Shown here in pieces: positions 12,480-26,100 of a DNA stretch of 64,000 bases (positions are counted from its first letter, which is position 1; the number at the start of each line of letters is the position of its first letter). The position numbers were made by a program, and so were the translations under genes. This DNA comes from Larix kaempferi (taxonomy: Eukaryota; Streptophyta; Pinopsida; Pinales; Pinaceae), in NCBI GenBank assembly GCA_027924585.1, contig BSBM01000917.1:9105501-9169500 (forward strand), given 5' to 3'. The notes below the pieces were generated by a model. It was not told the DNA's origin, did no database searches, and was given only the letters and a program-made list of their open reading frames with translations.

Positions 12480-15460
12480 AACTATAGAAAGTCGTTATTC
12501 CGTAGAATGTGCATACTTTGTAGATTCCATTTATGAAATAAAAAACATTTTCTAAAAACTCGTGTTTTTTACGAAATCATGTAAACCTTCTAGAAGCTGT
12601 GATTTTAAAAAATGGTGGAAGTAAGCTTTTCTTATTTCCGGACGTATGCGCAAACTATAGAAAGTCGTTATGACGTAGAATGTGCATACTTTGTAGATTC
12701 CATTTATGAAATAAAACACATTTTCTAAAAACTCGTGTTTTTTACGAAATCATGTAAACCTTCTAGAAGCTGTGATTTTAAAAAACGGTGGAAGTAAGCT
12801 TTTCTTATTTACGGACGAATGCGCAAACTATAGAACGTTGTTATGATGTAGAATGTGCATACTTTGTTGATTCCATTTATGAAATAAAACACATTTTCTA
12901 AAAACTCGTGTTTCTTAAGAAATCATGTAAACCTTCTAGAAGCTGTGATTTTAAAAAACGGGGGAAGTAAGCTTTTCTTATTTTCGGACGAATGCGCAAA
13001 CTTTAGAAAGTCGTTAGGACGTAGAATGTGCATACTTTGTTGATTCCATTTATGAAATAAAACACATTTTCTAAAAACTCGTGTTTTTTACGAAATCATG
13101 TAAACCTTCTAGAAGCTGTGATTTTAAAAAACGGTGGAAGTAAGCTTTTCTTATTTCCGGACGCATGCGCAAACTATAGAAAGTCGGTACGATGTAGAAT
13201 GTGCATACTTTGTTGATTCCATTTATGAAATAAAACAAATTTTCTAAAAACTCGTGTTTTTTACGAAATCATGTAAACCTTCTAGAAGCTGTGATTTTAA
13301 AAAACGGGGGAAGTAAGCTTTTCTTATTTCCGGACGCATGCGCAAACTATAGAAAGTCGTTATGACATAGAATGTGGATACTTTCTAGATTCCATTTATG
13401 AAATAAAACACATTTTCTAAAAACTCGTGTTTTTTACGAAATCATGTAAACCTTCTAGAAGCTGTGATTTTAAAAAACGGTGGAAGTAAGCTTTTCTTAT
13501 TTTCGGACGAATGCGCAAACTATAGAAAGTCGTTAGGACGTAGAATGTGCATACTTTGTTGATTCCATTTATGAAATAAAACACATTTGCTAAAAACTCG
13601 TGCTTTTTAAGAAATCATGTAAACCTTCTAAAAGCTGTGATTTTAAAAGACGGGAGAAGTAAGCTTTTCTTATTTCCGGACGGATGCGCAAACTATAGAA
13701 AGTCGTTATGACGTAGAATGTGCATACTTTGTTGATTCCATTTATGAAATAAAACACATTTTCTAAAAACTCGTGTTTTTTCAGAAATCATGTAAACCTT
13801 CTAGAAGCCGTGATTTTAAAAAACAGGAGAAGTAAGCTTTTCTTATTTCCGGACGCATGCGCAAACTATAGAAAGTCGTTATGACGTAGAATGTGCATAC
13901 TTTGTTGATTCCATTTATGAAATAAAACACATTTTCTAAAAACTCGTGTTTTTTAAGAAATCATGTAAACATTCTAGAAGATGTGATTTTAAAAAACGGG
14001 GGAAGTAAGCTTTTCTTATTTCCAAACGCATGCGCAAACTATAAAAGTCGTTATGACGTACAATATGCATACTTTGTTGATTCCATTTATGAAATAAAAC
14101 AAATTTTCTAAAAACTCGTGTTTTTTAAGAAATCATGTAAACCTTCTAGAAGTTGTGATATTAAAAAACGGGGAAAGTAAGCTTTTCTTATTTCCGGACG
14201 CATGCGCAAACTATAGAAATTCGTTATGACGTATAATTTGCATACTTTGTAGATTCCATTTATGAAATAAAACACATTTTCTAAAAACTCGTGTTTTTTA
14301 TGAAATCATGTAAACCTTCTAGAAGATATGATTTTAAAAAACGGTGGAAGTAAGCTTTTCTTATTTCCGGACGCATGCGCAAACAATAGAAAGTCGTTAT
14401 GACGTAGAATGTGCATACTTTGTAGATTCCATTTATGAAATAAAACACATTTTCTAAAAACTCGTGTTTTTTACGAAATCATGTAAACCTTCTAGAAGCT
14501 GTGATTTTAAAAAACGGGGGAAGTAAGCTTTTCTTATTTCCGGACGCATGCACAAACTATAGAAAGTCGTTATTCCGTAGAATGTGCATACTTTGTAGAT
14601 TCCATTTATGAAATAAAACACATTTTCTAAAAACTCGGGTTTTTTACAAAATCATGTAAACCTTCTAGAAGCTGTGATTTTAAAAAACGGTGGAAGTAAG
14701 CTTTTCTTATTTACGGACGAATGCACAAACTATAGAACGTCGTTATGATGTAGAATGTGCATACTTTGTTGATTCCATTTATGAAATAAAACACATTTTC
14801 TAAAAACTCGTGTTTTTTCAGAAATCATGTAAACCTTCTAGAAGCTGTGATTTTAAAAAACGGGGGAAGTAAGCTTTTCTTATTTTCGGACGAATGCGCA
14901 AACTTTAGAAAGTCATTAGGACGTAGAATGTGCATACTTTGTTGATTCCATTTATGAAATAAAACACATTTTCTAAAAACTCGTGTTTTTTACGAAATCA
15001 TGTAAACCTTCTAGAAGCTGTGATTTTAAAAAACGGTGGAAGTAAGCTTTTCTTATTTCCGGACGCATGCGCAAACTATAGAAAGTCGGTACGATGTAGA
15101 ATGTGCATACTTTGTTGATTCCATTTATGAAATAAAACAAATTTTCTAAAAACTCGTGTTTTTTACGAAATCATGTAAACCTTCTAGAAGCTGTGATTTT
15201 AAAAAACGGGGGAAGTAAGCTTTTCTTATTTCCAGACGCATGCGCAAACTATAGAAAGTCGTTATGACATAGAATGTGGATACTTTCTAGATTCCATTTA
15301 TGAAATAAAACACATTTTCTAAAAACTCGTGTTTTTTACGAAATCATGTAAACCTTCTAGAAGCTGTGATTTTAAAAAACGGTGGAAGTAAGCTTTTCTT
15401 ATTTTCGGACGAATGCGCAAACTATAGAAAGTCGTTAGGACGTAGAATGTGCATACTTTG
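12480..15460 (+). repeat. 11-monomer tandem duplication
   Basis: ACGGACGAAT occurs at 12811 and 14713, and GTGGATACTTTCTAG at 13374 and 15276, both 1,902 bp apart (11 monomers). Between them the variants AAACTTTAGAAAG, GTCGGTACGATG and the GTTAGG monomer keep the same order. Upstream, GTTATTCCGTAG occurs at 12494 and 14569, 2,075 bp apart, so one extra monomer separates the copies there. Both copies retain a tight substitution haplotype, which suggests a fairly recent duplication. Confidence 0.82.
13560..13930 (+). repeat. Two-monomer haplotype repeated 16 monomers downstream
   Basis: A two-monomer series contains CATTTGCTAAAAACTCGTGC, TTCTAAAAGCTG, AAAAGACGGGAGAAG, GGACGGATGCG, TTTTTTCAGAAATC and AACAGGAGAAG. 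It recurs at about 16,330-16,700. The CATTTGC anchors are at 13584 and 16352, 2,768 bp apart, which is exactly 16 x 173. A diverged version lies at 42,981 and another at 61,312. Confidence 0.82.
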
Positions 15461-17109
15461 TTGATTCCATTTATGAAATAAAACACATTTTCTAAAAACC
15501 CGTGTTTTTTACGAAATCATGTAAACCTTCTAGAAGCTGTGATTTTAAAAAACAGTGGAAGTAAGCTTTTCTTATTTCCGGACGCATGCGCAAACTATAG
15601 AAAGTCGTTATGACGTAGAATGTGCATACTTTGTAGATTCCATTTATGAAATAAAACACATTTTCTAAAAACTCGTGTTTTTTACGAAATCATGTAAACC
15701 TTCTAGAAGCTGTGATTTTAAAAAACGGTGGAAGTAAGCTTTTCTTATTTCCGGACGCATGCGCAAACTATAGAATGTCGTTATGACGTAGAATGTGCAT
15801 ACTTTGTAGATTCCATTTATTAAAATAAAACACATTTTCTAAAAACCCGTGTTTTTTACGAAATCATGTAAACCTTCTAGAAGCTGTGATTTTAAAAAAC
15901 GGTGGAAGTAAGCTTTTCTTATTTCCGGACGCATGCGCAAACTATAGAAAGTCGTTATGACGTAGAATGTGCATACTTTGTAGATTCCATTTATGAAATA
16001 AAACACATTTTCTAAAAACTCGTGTTTTTTAAGAAATCATGTAAACCTTCTAGAAGCTGTGATTTTAAAAAACGGGAGAAGTAAGCTTTTCTTATTTCCA
16101 AACGCATGCGCAAAGTATAGAAAGTCGTTATGACGTTGAATGTGCATACTTTGTTGATTCCATTTATGAAATAAAACACATTTTCTAAAAACTCGTGTTT
16201 TTTACGAAATCATGTAAACCATCTAGAAGCTGTGATTTTAAAAAACGGTGGAAGTAAGCTTTTCTTATTTCCGAACGAATGCGGAAACTATAGAAAGTCG
16301 TTATGACGTAGAATGTGCATACTTTGTTGATTCCATTTATGAAATAAAACACATTTGCTAAAAACTCGTGCTTTTTAAGAAATCATGTAAACCTTCTAAA
16401 AGCTGTGATTTTAAAAGACGGGAGAAGTAAGCTTTTCTTATTTCCGGACGGATGCGCAAACTATAGAAAGTCGTTATGACGTAGAATGTGCATACTTTGT
16501 TGATTCCATTTATGAAATAAAACACATTTTCTAAAAACTCGTGTTTTTTCAGAAATCATGTAAACCTTCTAGAAGCCGTGATTTTAAAAAACAGGAGAAG
16601 TAAGCTTTTCTTATTTCCGGACGCATGCGCAAACTATAGAAAGTCGTTATGACGTAGAATGTGCATACTTTGTTGATTCCATTTATGAAATAAGACACAT
16701 TTTCTAAAAACTCGTGTTTTTTAAGAAATCATGTAAACCTTCTAGAAGCTGTGATTTTAAAAAACGGTGGAAGTAAGCTTTTCTTATTTCCGGACGCATG
16801 CGCAAACTATAGAAAGTCGTTATGACGTAGAATGTGCATACTTTGTTGATTCCATTTATGAAATAAAACACATTTTCTAAAAACTCGTGTTTTTTACGAA
16901 ATCATGTAAACCTTCTAGAAGCTGTGATTTTGAAAAACAGTGGAAGTAAGCTTTTCTTATTTCCGGACGCATGCGCAAACTATAGAATGTCGTTATGACG
17001 TAGAATGTGCATACTTTGTAGATTCCATTTATGAAATAAAACACATTTTCTAAAAACTCGTGTTTTTTACGAAATCATGTAAACCTTCTAGAAGCTGTGA
17101 TTTTAAAAA
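15461..17109 (+). repeat. Satellite monomers including the second copy of the 16-monomer haplotype
   Basis: About 9-10 monomers, mostly the ACGAAATC plus TTTGTAGATTCC type. The 16,330-16,700 part copies 13,560-13,930. A 1 bp insertion (TTATTAAAATAAAAC) lies near 15,818. No other element is visible. Confidence 0.8.
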
Positions 17110-19010
17110 ACGGTGGAAGTAAGCTTTTCGTATTTCCGCACGCATGCGTAAACTATAGAATGTCGTTATGATGTAGAATGTGCATACTTTGTAGATTCCA
17201 TTTATGAAATAAAACACATTTTCTAAAAACTCGAGTTTTTTACGAAATCATGTAAACCTTCTAGAAGCTGTGATTTTCAAAAACGATGGAAGTAAGCTTT
17301 TCTTATTTCCGGACGCATGCGTAAACTATAGAATGTCGTTATTATGTAGAATGTGCATACTTTGTAGATTCCATTTATGAAATAAAACACATTTTCTAAA
17401 AACTCGTGTTTTTTACGAAATCATGTAAACCTTCTAGAAGCTGTGATTTTAAAAAATGGTGGAAGTAAGCTTTTCTTATTTCCGGACGTATGCGCAAACT
17501 ATAGAAAGTCGTTATGATCTAGAATGAACATACTTTGCAGATTCCATTTATGAAATAAATTTTTTTTTCTAAAAACTCGTGTTTTTTACGAAATCATGTA
17601 AACCTTCTAGAAGCTGTGATTTTTAAAAACGGGGGAAGTAAGCTTTTCTTATTTCCGGACGAATGCGCAAACTATAGAACGTCGTTATGATGTAGAATGT
17701 GCATACTTTGTTGATTCCATTTATGAAATAAAAGATATTTTCTAAAAACTCGTGTTTTTTAAGAAATCATGTAAACCTTCTAGAAGCTGTGATTTAAAAA
17801 AACGGGGGAAGTAAGCTTTTCTTATTTTCGGACGAATGCGCAAACTATAGAAAGTCGTTAGGACGTAGAATGTGCATAGTTTGTAGATTCCATTTATGAA
17901 ATAAAACACATTTTCTAAAAACCCGTGTTTTTTACGAAATCATGTAAACCTTCTAGAAGCTGTGATTTTAAAAAACGGTGGAAGTAAGCTTTTCTTATTT
18001 CCGGACGCATGCGCAAACTATAGAAAGTCGTTATGACGTAGAATGTGCATACTTTGTAGATTCCATTTATGAAATAAAACACATTTTCTAAAAACTCGTG
18101 TTTTTTACGAAATCATGTAAACCTTCTAGAAGCTTTGATTTTAAAAAACGTTGGAAGTAAGCTTTTCGTATTTCCGGACGCATGCGTAAAATATAGAATG
18201 TCGTTATGATGTGGAATGTGCATACTTTGTAGATTCCATTTATGAAATAAAACACATTTTCTAAAAACTCGAGTTTTTTACGAAATCATGTAAACCTTCT
18301 AGAAGCTGTGATTTTCAAAAACGATGGAAGTAAGCTTTTCTTATTTCCGGACGCATGTGTAAACTATAGAATGTCGTTATTATGTAGAATGTGCATACTT
18401 TGTAGATTCTATTTATGAAATAAAGCACATTTTCTAAAAACTCGTGTTTTTTACGAAATCATGTAAACCTTCTAGAAGCTGTGATTTTAAAAAATGGTGG
18501 AAGTAAGCTTTTCTTATTTCCGGACGTATGCGCAAACTATAGAAAGTCGTTATGATCTAGAATGTGCATACTTTGTAGATTCCATTTATGAAATAAAACA
18601 AATTTTCTAAAAACTCGTGTTTTTTACGAAATCATGTAAACCTTCTAGAAGCTGTGATTTTAAAAAACGGGGGAAGTAAGCTTTTCTTATTTCCGGACGA
18701 ATGCGCAAACTATAGAACGTCGTTATGATGTAGAATGTGCATACTTTGTTGATTCCATTTATGAAATAAAACACATTTTCTAAAAACTCGTGTTTTTTAA
18801 GAAATCATGTAAACCTTCTAGAAGCTGTGATTTAAAAAAACGGGGGAAGTAAGCTTTTCTTATTTTCGGACGAATGCGCAAACTATAGAAAGTCGTTAGG
18901 ACGTAGAATGTGCATAGTTTGTAGATTCCATTTATGAAATAAAACACATTTTCTAAAAACCCGTGTTTTTTACGAAATCATGTAAACCTTCTAGAAGCTG
19001 TGATTTAAAA
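17110..19010 (+). repeat. 6-monomer tandem duplication, 1,038 bp offset
   Basis: ACGATGG occurs at 17283 and 18321, and GATTTAAAAAAACGGGGG at 17791 and 18829; both pairs are exactly 1,038 bp apart, which is 6 x 173. In between, the order is the same in both copies: CTTTTCGTATTTCCG, GCGTAAAC, CTCGAGTTTTTTACG, GTTATTATGTAG, GATCTAGAATG, GAACGTCGTTATGATG, CATAGTTTGTAG. Only a few substitutions separate the copies. One is the oligo-T replacement near 17,559, present only in the first copy. Confidence 0.87.
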
Positions 19011-19669
19011 AAACGGTTGATTAAGCTTTTCTTATTTCCGGATGCATGCGCAAACTATATAAATTCGTTATGACGTAGAATGTGCATACTTTGTTGATTC
19101 TATTTATGAAATAAAACACATTTTCTAAAAACTCGTGTTTTTTACGAAATCGTGTAAACCTTCTAGAAGCTGTGATTTTAAAAAACGGGGAAGTAAGCTT
19201 TTCTTATTTCCGGACGCATGCGCAAACTATAGAAAGTCGTTATGACGTTGAATGTGCATACTTTGTTGATTCCATTTATGAAATAAAACACATTTTCTAA
19301 AAACTCGTGTTTTTTACGAAATCGTGTAAACCTTCTAGAAGCTGTGATTTTAAAAAACGGTGGAAGTAAGCTTTTCTTATTTCCGGACGCATGCGCAAAC
19401 TATAGAAAGTCGTTATGACGTAGAATGTGCATACTTTGTAGATTCCATTTATGAAATGAAACACATTTTCTAAAAACTCGTGTTTTTTATGAAATCATGT
19501 AAACCTTCTAGAAGCTGTGATTTTAAAAAACGGTGGAAGTAAGCTTTTCTTATTTCCGGACGCATGCGCAAACTATAGAAAGTCGTTATGACGTAGAATG
19601 TGCATACTTTGTAGATTCCATTTATGAAATAAAACACATTTTCTAAAAACTCTTGTTTTTTACGAAATC
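19011..19669 (+). repeat. Satellite monomers with the GGTTGATTAAGC variant
   Basis: About four monomers. GGTTGATTAAGC at 19015 lacks one base relative to GGTGGAAGTAAGC and is followed by a TATATAAA variant of the CTATAGAAA segment. GAAATCGTG and GACGTTGAATG variants follow. This stretch corresponds to about 44,950-45,610. Confidence 0.8.
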
Positions 19670-22080
19670 ATGTAAACCTTCCAGAAGCTGTGATTTTGAA
19701 AAACGGTGGAAGTAAGCTTTTCTTATTTCCGGACGCATGCGCAAACTATAGAAACTCGTTATGATGTAGAATATGCATACTTTGTTGATTCCATTTATGA
19801 AATAAAACAAATTTTCTAAAAACTCGTGTTTTTTAAGAAATCATGTAAACCTTCTAGAAGTTGTGATTTTAAAAAACGGGGGAAGTAAGCTTTTCTTATT
19901 TCCGGACGCATGCGCAAACTATAGAAATTCGTTATGACGTAGAATGTGCATACTTTGTAGATTCCATTTATGAAATAAAACACATTTTCTAAAAACTCGT
20001 GTTTTTTACGAAATCGTGTAAACCTTCTAGAAGCTGTGATTTTAAAAAACGGTGGAAGTAAGCTTTTCTTATTTCCTGACGCATGCGCAAACTATAGAAA
20101 GTCGTTATGACGTTGAATGTGCATACTTTGTTGATTCCATTTATGAAATAAAACACATTTTCTAAAAACTCATGTTTTTTACGAAATCATGTAAACCTTC
20201 TAGAAGCTGTGATTTTAAAAAACGGTGGAAGTAAGCTTTTCTTATTTCCGGACGCATGCGCAAACTATAGAATGTCGTTATGACGTAGAATGTGCATACT
20301 TTGTAGATTCCATTTATAAAATAAAACACATTTTCTAAAAACTCGTGTTTTTTACGAAATCATGTAAACCTTCTAGAAGCTGTGATTTTCAAAAACGGTT
20401 GAAGTAAGCTTTTCTTATTTCCGGACGCATGCGCAAACTATATAAAGTCGTTATGACGTAGAATGTGCATACTTTGTAGATTCCATTTATGAAATAAAAC
20501 ACATTTTCCAAAAACTCTTGTTTCTTACGAAATCATGTAAACCTTCTAGAAGCTGTGATTTTATAAAACGGTGGAAGTAAGCTTTTCTTATTTCCGGACG
20601 CATGCGCAAACTATAGAAAGTCGTTATGACGTAGAATGTGCATACTTTGTCGATTCCATTTATGAAATAAAACACATTTTCTAAAAACTCGTGTTTTTTA
20701 CGAAATCATGTAAACCTTCTAGAAGTTGTGATTTTAAAAAACGGTGGAAGTAAGCTTTTCTTATTTACGGACGCATGCACAAACTATAGAAAGTCGTTAT
20801 GACGTAGAATGTGCATACTTTGTAGATTCCATTTATGAAATGAAACGCATTTTCAAAAAACTTGTGTTTTTTACGAAATCATGTAAACCTTCTAGAAGCT
20901 CTGATTTTAAAAAACGGTGGAAGTAAGCTTTTCTTATTTCCGGACGCATGCGCAAACTATAGAAAGTAGTTATGACGTAGAATGTGCATACTTTGTAGAT
21001 TCCATTTATGAAATAAAACACATTTTCTAAAAACTCTTGTTTTTTACGAAATCATGTAAACCTTCCAGAAGCTGTGATTTTGAAAAACGGTGGAAGTAAG
21101 CTTTTCTTATTTCCGGACGCATGCGCAAACTATAGAAACTCGTTATGATGTAGAATATGCATACTTTGTTGATTCCATTTATGAAATAAAACAAATTTTC
21201 TAAAAACTCGTGTTTTTTAAGAAATCATGTAAACCTTCTAGAAGTTGTGATTTTAAAAAACGGGGGAAGTAAGCTTTTCTTATTTCCGGACGCATGCGCA
21301 AACTATAGAAAGTCGTTATGACGTAGAATGTGCATACTTTGTAGATTCCATTTATGAAATAAAACACATTTTCTAAAAACTCGTGTTTTTTACGAAATCG
21401 TGTAAACCTTCTAGAAGCTGTGATTTTAAAAAACGGTGGAAGTAAGCTTTTCTTATTTCCTGACGCATGCGCAAACTATAGAAAGTCGTTATGACGTTGA
21501 ATGTGCATACTTTGTTGATTCCATTTATGAAATAAAACACATTTTCTAAAAACTCATGTTTTTTACGAAATCATGTAAACCTTCTAGAAGCTGTGATTTT
21601 AAAAAACGGTGGAAGTAAGCTTTTCTTATTTCCGGACGCATGCGCAAACTATAGAATGTCGTTATGACGTAGAATGTGCATACTTTGTAGATTCCATTTA
21701 TAAAATAAAACACATTTTCTAAAAACTCGTGTTTTTTACGAAATCATGTAAACCTTCTAGAAGTTGTGATTTTCAAAAACGGTTGAAGTAAGCTTTTCTT
21801 ATTTCCGGACGCATGCACAAACTATATAAAGTCGTTATGACGTAGAATGTGCATACTTTGTAGATTCCATTTATGAAATAAAACACATTTTCTAAAAACT
21901 CTTGTTTTTTACGAAATCATGTAAACCTTCTAGAAGCTGTGATTTTATAAAACGGTGGAAGTAAGCTTTTCTTATTTCCGGACGCATGCGAAAACTATAG
22001 AAAGTCGTTATGACGTAGAATGTGCATACTTTGTCGATTCCATTTATGAAATAAAACACATTTTCTAAAAACCCGTGTTT
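19670..22080 (+). repeat. 8-monomer tandem duplication, 1,384 bp offset
   Basis: ATTTCCTGAC occurs at 20071 and 21455, exactly 1,384 bp or 8 x 173 apart. CCTTCCAGAAG, TAGAAGTTGTG, GACGTTGAATG, TTTATAAAATAAAAC, AACGGTTGAAG with TATATAAAG, GATTTTATAAAACGG and TTTGTCGATTCC follow in the same order in both copies. The related region at 45.6 kb appears to have this 8-mer only once. Confidence 0.87.
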
Positions 22081-22100
22081 TTTACGAAATCATGTAAACC

Positions 22101-22620
22101 TTCTAGACGCTGTGATTTTAAAAAACGGTGGAAGTAACCTTTTCTTATTTTCGGACGAATGCGCAAACTATAGAAAGCCGTTAGGACGTAGAATGTGCAT
22201 ACTTTGTTGATTCCATTTATGAAATAAAACACATTTTCTAAAAACTCATGTTTTTTACGAAATCATGTAAACCTTTTACAAGCTGTGATTTTAAAATACG
22301 GGGGAAGTAAGCTTTTCTTATTTCTGAACGCATGCATAAACTATAGAAAGTCGTTATGGCGTAGAATGTGCATACTTTGTAGATTCCATTTATGAAATAA
22401 AACATATTTTCTAAAAACCCGTGTTTTTTACGAAATCATGTAAACCTTCTAGACGCTGTGATTTTAAAAAACGGTGGAAGTAACCTTTTATTATTTTCGG
22501 ACGAATGCGCAAACTATAGAAAGCCGTTAGGACGTAGAATGTGCATACTTTGTTGATTCCATTTATGAAATAAAACACATTTTCTAAAAACCCGTGTTTT
22601 TTACGAAATCATGTAAACCT
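22101..22620 (+). repeat. Dimer duplication marked by TTCTAGACGC
   Basis: TTCTAGACGC occurs at 22101 and 22447, 346 bp or 2 x 173 apart. In both, GTAACCTTTT, a TTTTCGGACGAATG segment and AAAGCCGTTAGG follow. A single related copy is at 46,828. The A-to-C change breaks the XbaI-centred dyad. Confidence 0.82.
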
Positions 22621-23149
22621 TCTAGAAGCTGTGATTTTAAAAAACGGTGGAAGTAAGCTTTTCTTATATCCGGACGCATGCGCAAACTATAGAATTTCGT
22701 TATGACGTAGAATGTGCATACTTTGTAGATTCCATTTATGAAATAAAACACATTTTCTAAAAACTCGTGTTTTTTACGAAATCATGTAAACATTCTAGAA
22801 GCTCTGATTTTCAAAAACGGTGGAACTAAGCTTTTCTTATTTCCGGACGCATGCGCAAACTATAAAAAGTCGTTATGACGTTGAATGTGCATACTTTGTA
22901 GATTCCATTTATGAAATAAAACACATTTTCTAAAAACTCGTGTTTTTTACGAAATCATGTAAACCTTCTAGAAGCTGTGATTTTAAAAAACCGTGGAAGT
23001 AAGCTTTTCTTATTTCCGGACGCATGCGCAAACTATAGAAAGTCGTTATGACGTAGAATATGCATACTTTGTTGATTCCATTTATGAAATAAAACACATT
23101 TTCTAAAAACTCGTGTTTTTTACGAAATCATGTAAACCTTCTAGAAGCT

Positions 23150-26100
23150 GTGATTTTGAAAAACGGTGGAAGTAAGCTTTTCTTATTTCCGGACGCATGC
23201 GCAAACTATAGTATGTCGTTATGACGTAGAATGTGCATACTTTGTAGATTCCATTTATGAAATAAAACACATTTTCTAAAAACTCGTGTTTTTTACGAAA
23301 TCATGTAAACCTTCTAGAAGCCGTGATTTTAAAAAATGGTTGATTAAGCTTTTCTTATTTCCGGACGCATGCGCAAACTATATAAAGTCGTTATGACGTA
23401 GAATGTGCATACTTTGTAGATTCCATTGATGAAATAAAACACATTTTCTAAAAACTTGTGTTTGTTACGAAATCATGTAAACCTTCCAGAAGCTGTGATT
23501 TTAAAAAACGGTGGAAGTAAGCTTTTCTTATGTCCGGACGCATGCGCAAACTATAGAAAGTCGTTATGACGTAGAATGTGCATACTTTGTAGATTCCATT
23601 TATGAAATAAAACACATTTTCTAAAAACTCGTGTTTTTTACGAAATCATGTAAACCTTCTAGAAGCTGTGATTTTAAAAAACGGGGGAAGTAAGCTTTTT
23701 TTATTTACGGACGCATGCACAAACTATAGAAAGTCGTTATGACGTAGAATGTGCATACTTTGTAGATTCCATTTATGAAATAAAACACATTTTCTAAAAA
23801 CTCGTGTTTTTTACGAAATCATGTAAACCTTTTAGAAGCTGTGATTTTAAAAAACGGTGGAAGTAAGCTTTTCTTATTTCCGAACGCATGCATAAACTAT
23901 AGAAAGTCGTTATGACCTAGAACGTGCATACTTTGTAGATTCCATTTATGAAATAAAACACATTTTCTAAAAACTTGTGTTTTTTACGAAATCATGTAAA
24001 CCTTCTAGAAGCTATGATTTTAAAAAACGGTGGAAGTGAGCTTTTCTTATTTCCGGACGCATGCGCAAACTATAGAAAGTCGTTATGACGTAGAATGTGC
24101 ATACTTTGTAGATTCCATTTATGAAATAAAACACATTTTTTAAAAACTCCTGTTTTTTACGAAATCATGTAAACCTTCTAGAAGCTGTGATTTTAAAAAA
24201 CGGTGGAAGTAAGCTTTTCTTATTTCCGGATGCATGCGAAAACTATAGAATGTCGTTATGACGTAGAATGTGCATACTTTGTAGATTCCATTTATGAAAT
24301 AAAACACATTTTCTAAAATCTCGAGTTTTTTACGAAATCTTGTAAACCTTCTAGAAGCTGTGATTTTAAAAAACGGTTGATTGAGCTTTTCTTCTTTCCG
24401 GACGCATGCGCAAACTATATAAAGTCGTTATGATGTAGAATTTGCATACTTTGTTGATTCTATTTATGAAATAAAACACATTTTCTAAAAACTCGTGTTT
24501 TTTACGAAATCATGTAAACCTTCTAGAAGCTGTGATTTTTAAAAACGGTGGAAGTAAGCTTTTCTTATTTCCGGATGCATGCGCAAAGGATAGAAAGTCG
24601 TTATGACGTAGAATGTGCATACTTTGTTGATTCTATTTATGAAATAAAACACATTTTCTAAAAACTCGTGTTTTTTAGGAAATCATGTAAACCCTCTAGA
24701 AGCTGTGATTTTAAAAAACGGGAGAAGTAAGCTTTTCTTATTTCCAAACGCATGCGCAAAGTATAGAAAGTCGTTATGACGTAGAATGTGCATACTTTGT
24801 TGATTCCATTTATGAAATAAAACACATTTTCTAAAAACTCTTGTTTTTTACGAAATCATGTAAACCTTCTAGAAGCTGTGATTTTAAAAAACGGTGGACG
24901 TAAGCTTTTCTTATTTCCGGACGAATGCGCAAACTATAGAAAGTCGTTATGACGTTGAATGTGCATACTTTGTTGATTCCATTTATGAAATAAAATACAT
25001 TTTCTAAAAACTCGTGTTTTTTACGAAATCTTGTAAACCTTCTAGAAGCTGTGATTTTAAAAAACGGTGGAAGTAAGCTTTTCGTATATCCGGACGCATG
25101 CACAAAGTATAGAAAGTCGTTATGACGTAGAATGTGCATACTTTGTAGATTCCATTTATGAAATGAAACGCATTTTCAAAAAACTTGTGTTTTTTACGAA
25201 ATCATGTAAACCTTCTAGAAGCTGTGATTTTAAAAAACGGTGGAAGTAAGCTTTTCTTATTTCCGGACGCATGCGCAAACTATAGAAAGTCTTTATGACG
25301 TAGAATGTGCATACTTTGTAGATTCCATTTATGAAATAAAACACATTTTCTAAAAACTTGTGTTTTTTACGAAATCATGTAAACCTTCTAGAAGCTGTGA
25401 TTTTAAAAAACGGTGGAAGTAAGCTTTTCTTATTTCCGGACGCATGCGCAAACTATAGAAAGTCGTTATGACGTAGAATGTGCATACGTTGTAGATTCCA
25501 TTTATGAAATAAAACACATTTTCTAAAAACTCATGTTTTTTACGAAATCATGTAAACCTTCCAGAAGCTGTGATTTTAAAAAACGGTGGAAGTAAGCTTT
25601 TCTTATTTCCGCGCGCATGCGCAAACTATAGAAACTCGTTATGATGTAGAATGTGCATACTTTGTTGATTCCATTTATGAAATAAAACAAATTTTCTAAA
25701 AACTCGTGTTTTTTAAGAAATCATGTAAACCTTCTAGAAGCTGTGATTTTAAAAAATGGGGGAAGTAAGCTTTTCTTATTTCCGGATGCATGCACAATCT
25801 ATAGAAATTCGTTATGACGTAGAATGTGCATACTTTGTAGATTCCATTTATGAAATAAAACACATTTTCTAAAAACTCGTGTTTTTTACGAAATCATGTA
25901 AACCTTTTAGAAGCTGTGATTTTAAAAAACGGTGGAAGTAAGCTTTTCTTATTTTCGGACGAATGCGCAAACTATAGAAAGTCGTTAGGACGTAGAATGT
26001 GCATACTTTGTTGATTCCATTTATGAAATAAAACACATTCTCTAAAAACCCGTGTTTTTTACGAAATCATGTAAACCTTCTAGAAGCTCTGATTTTAAAA

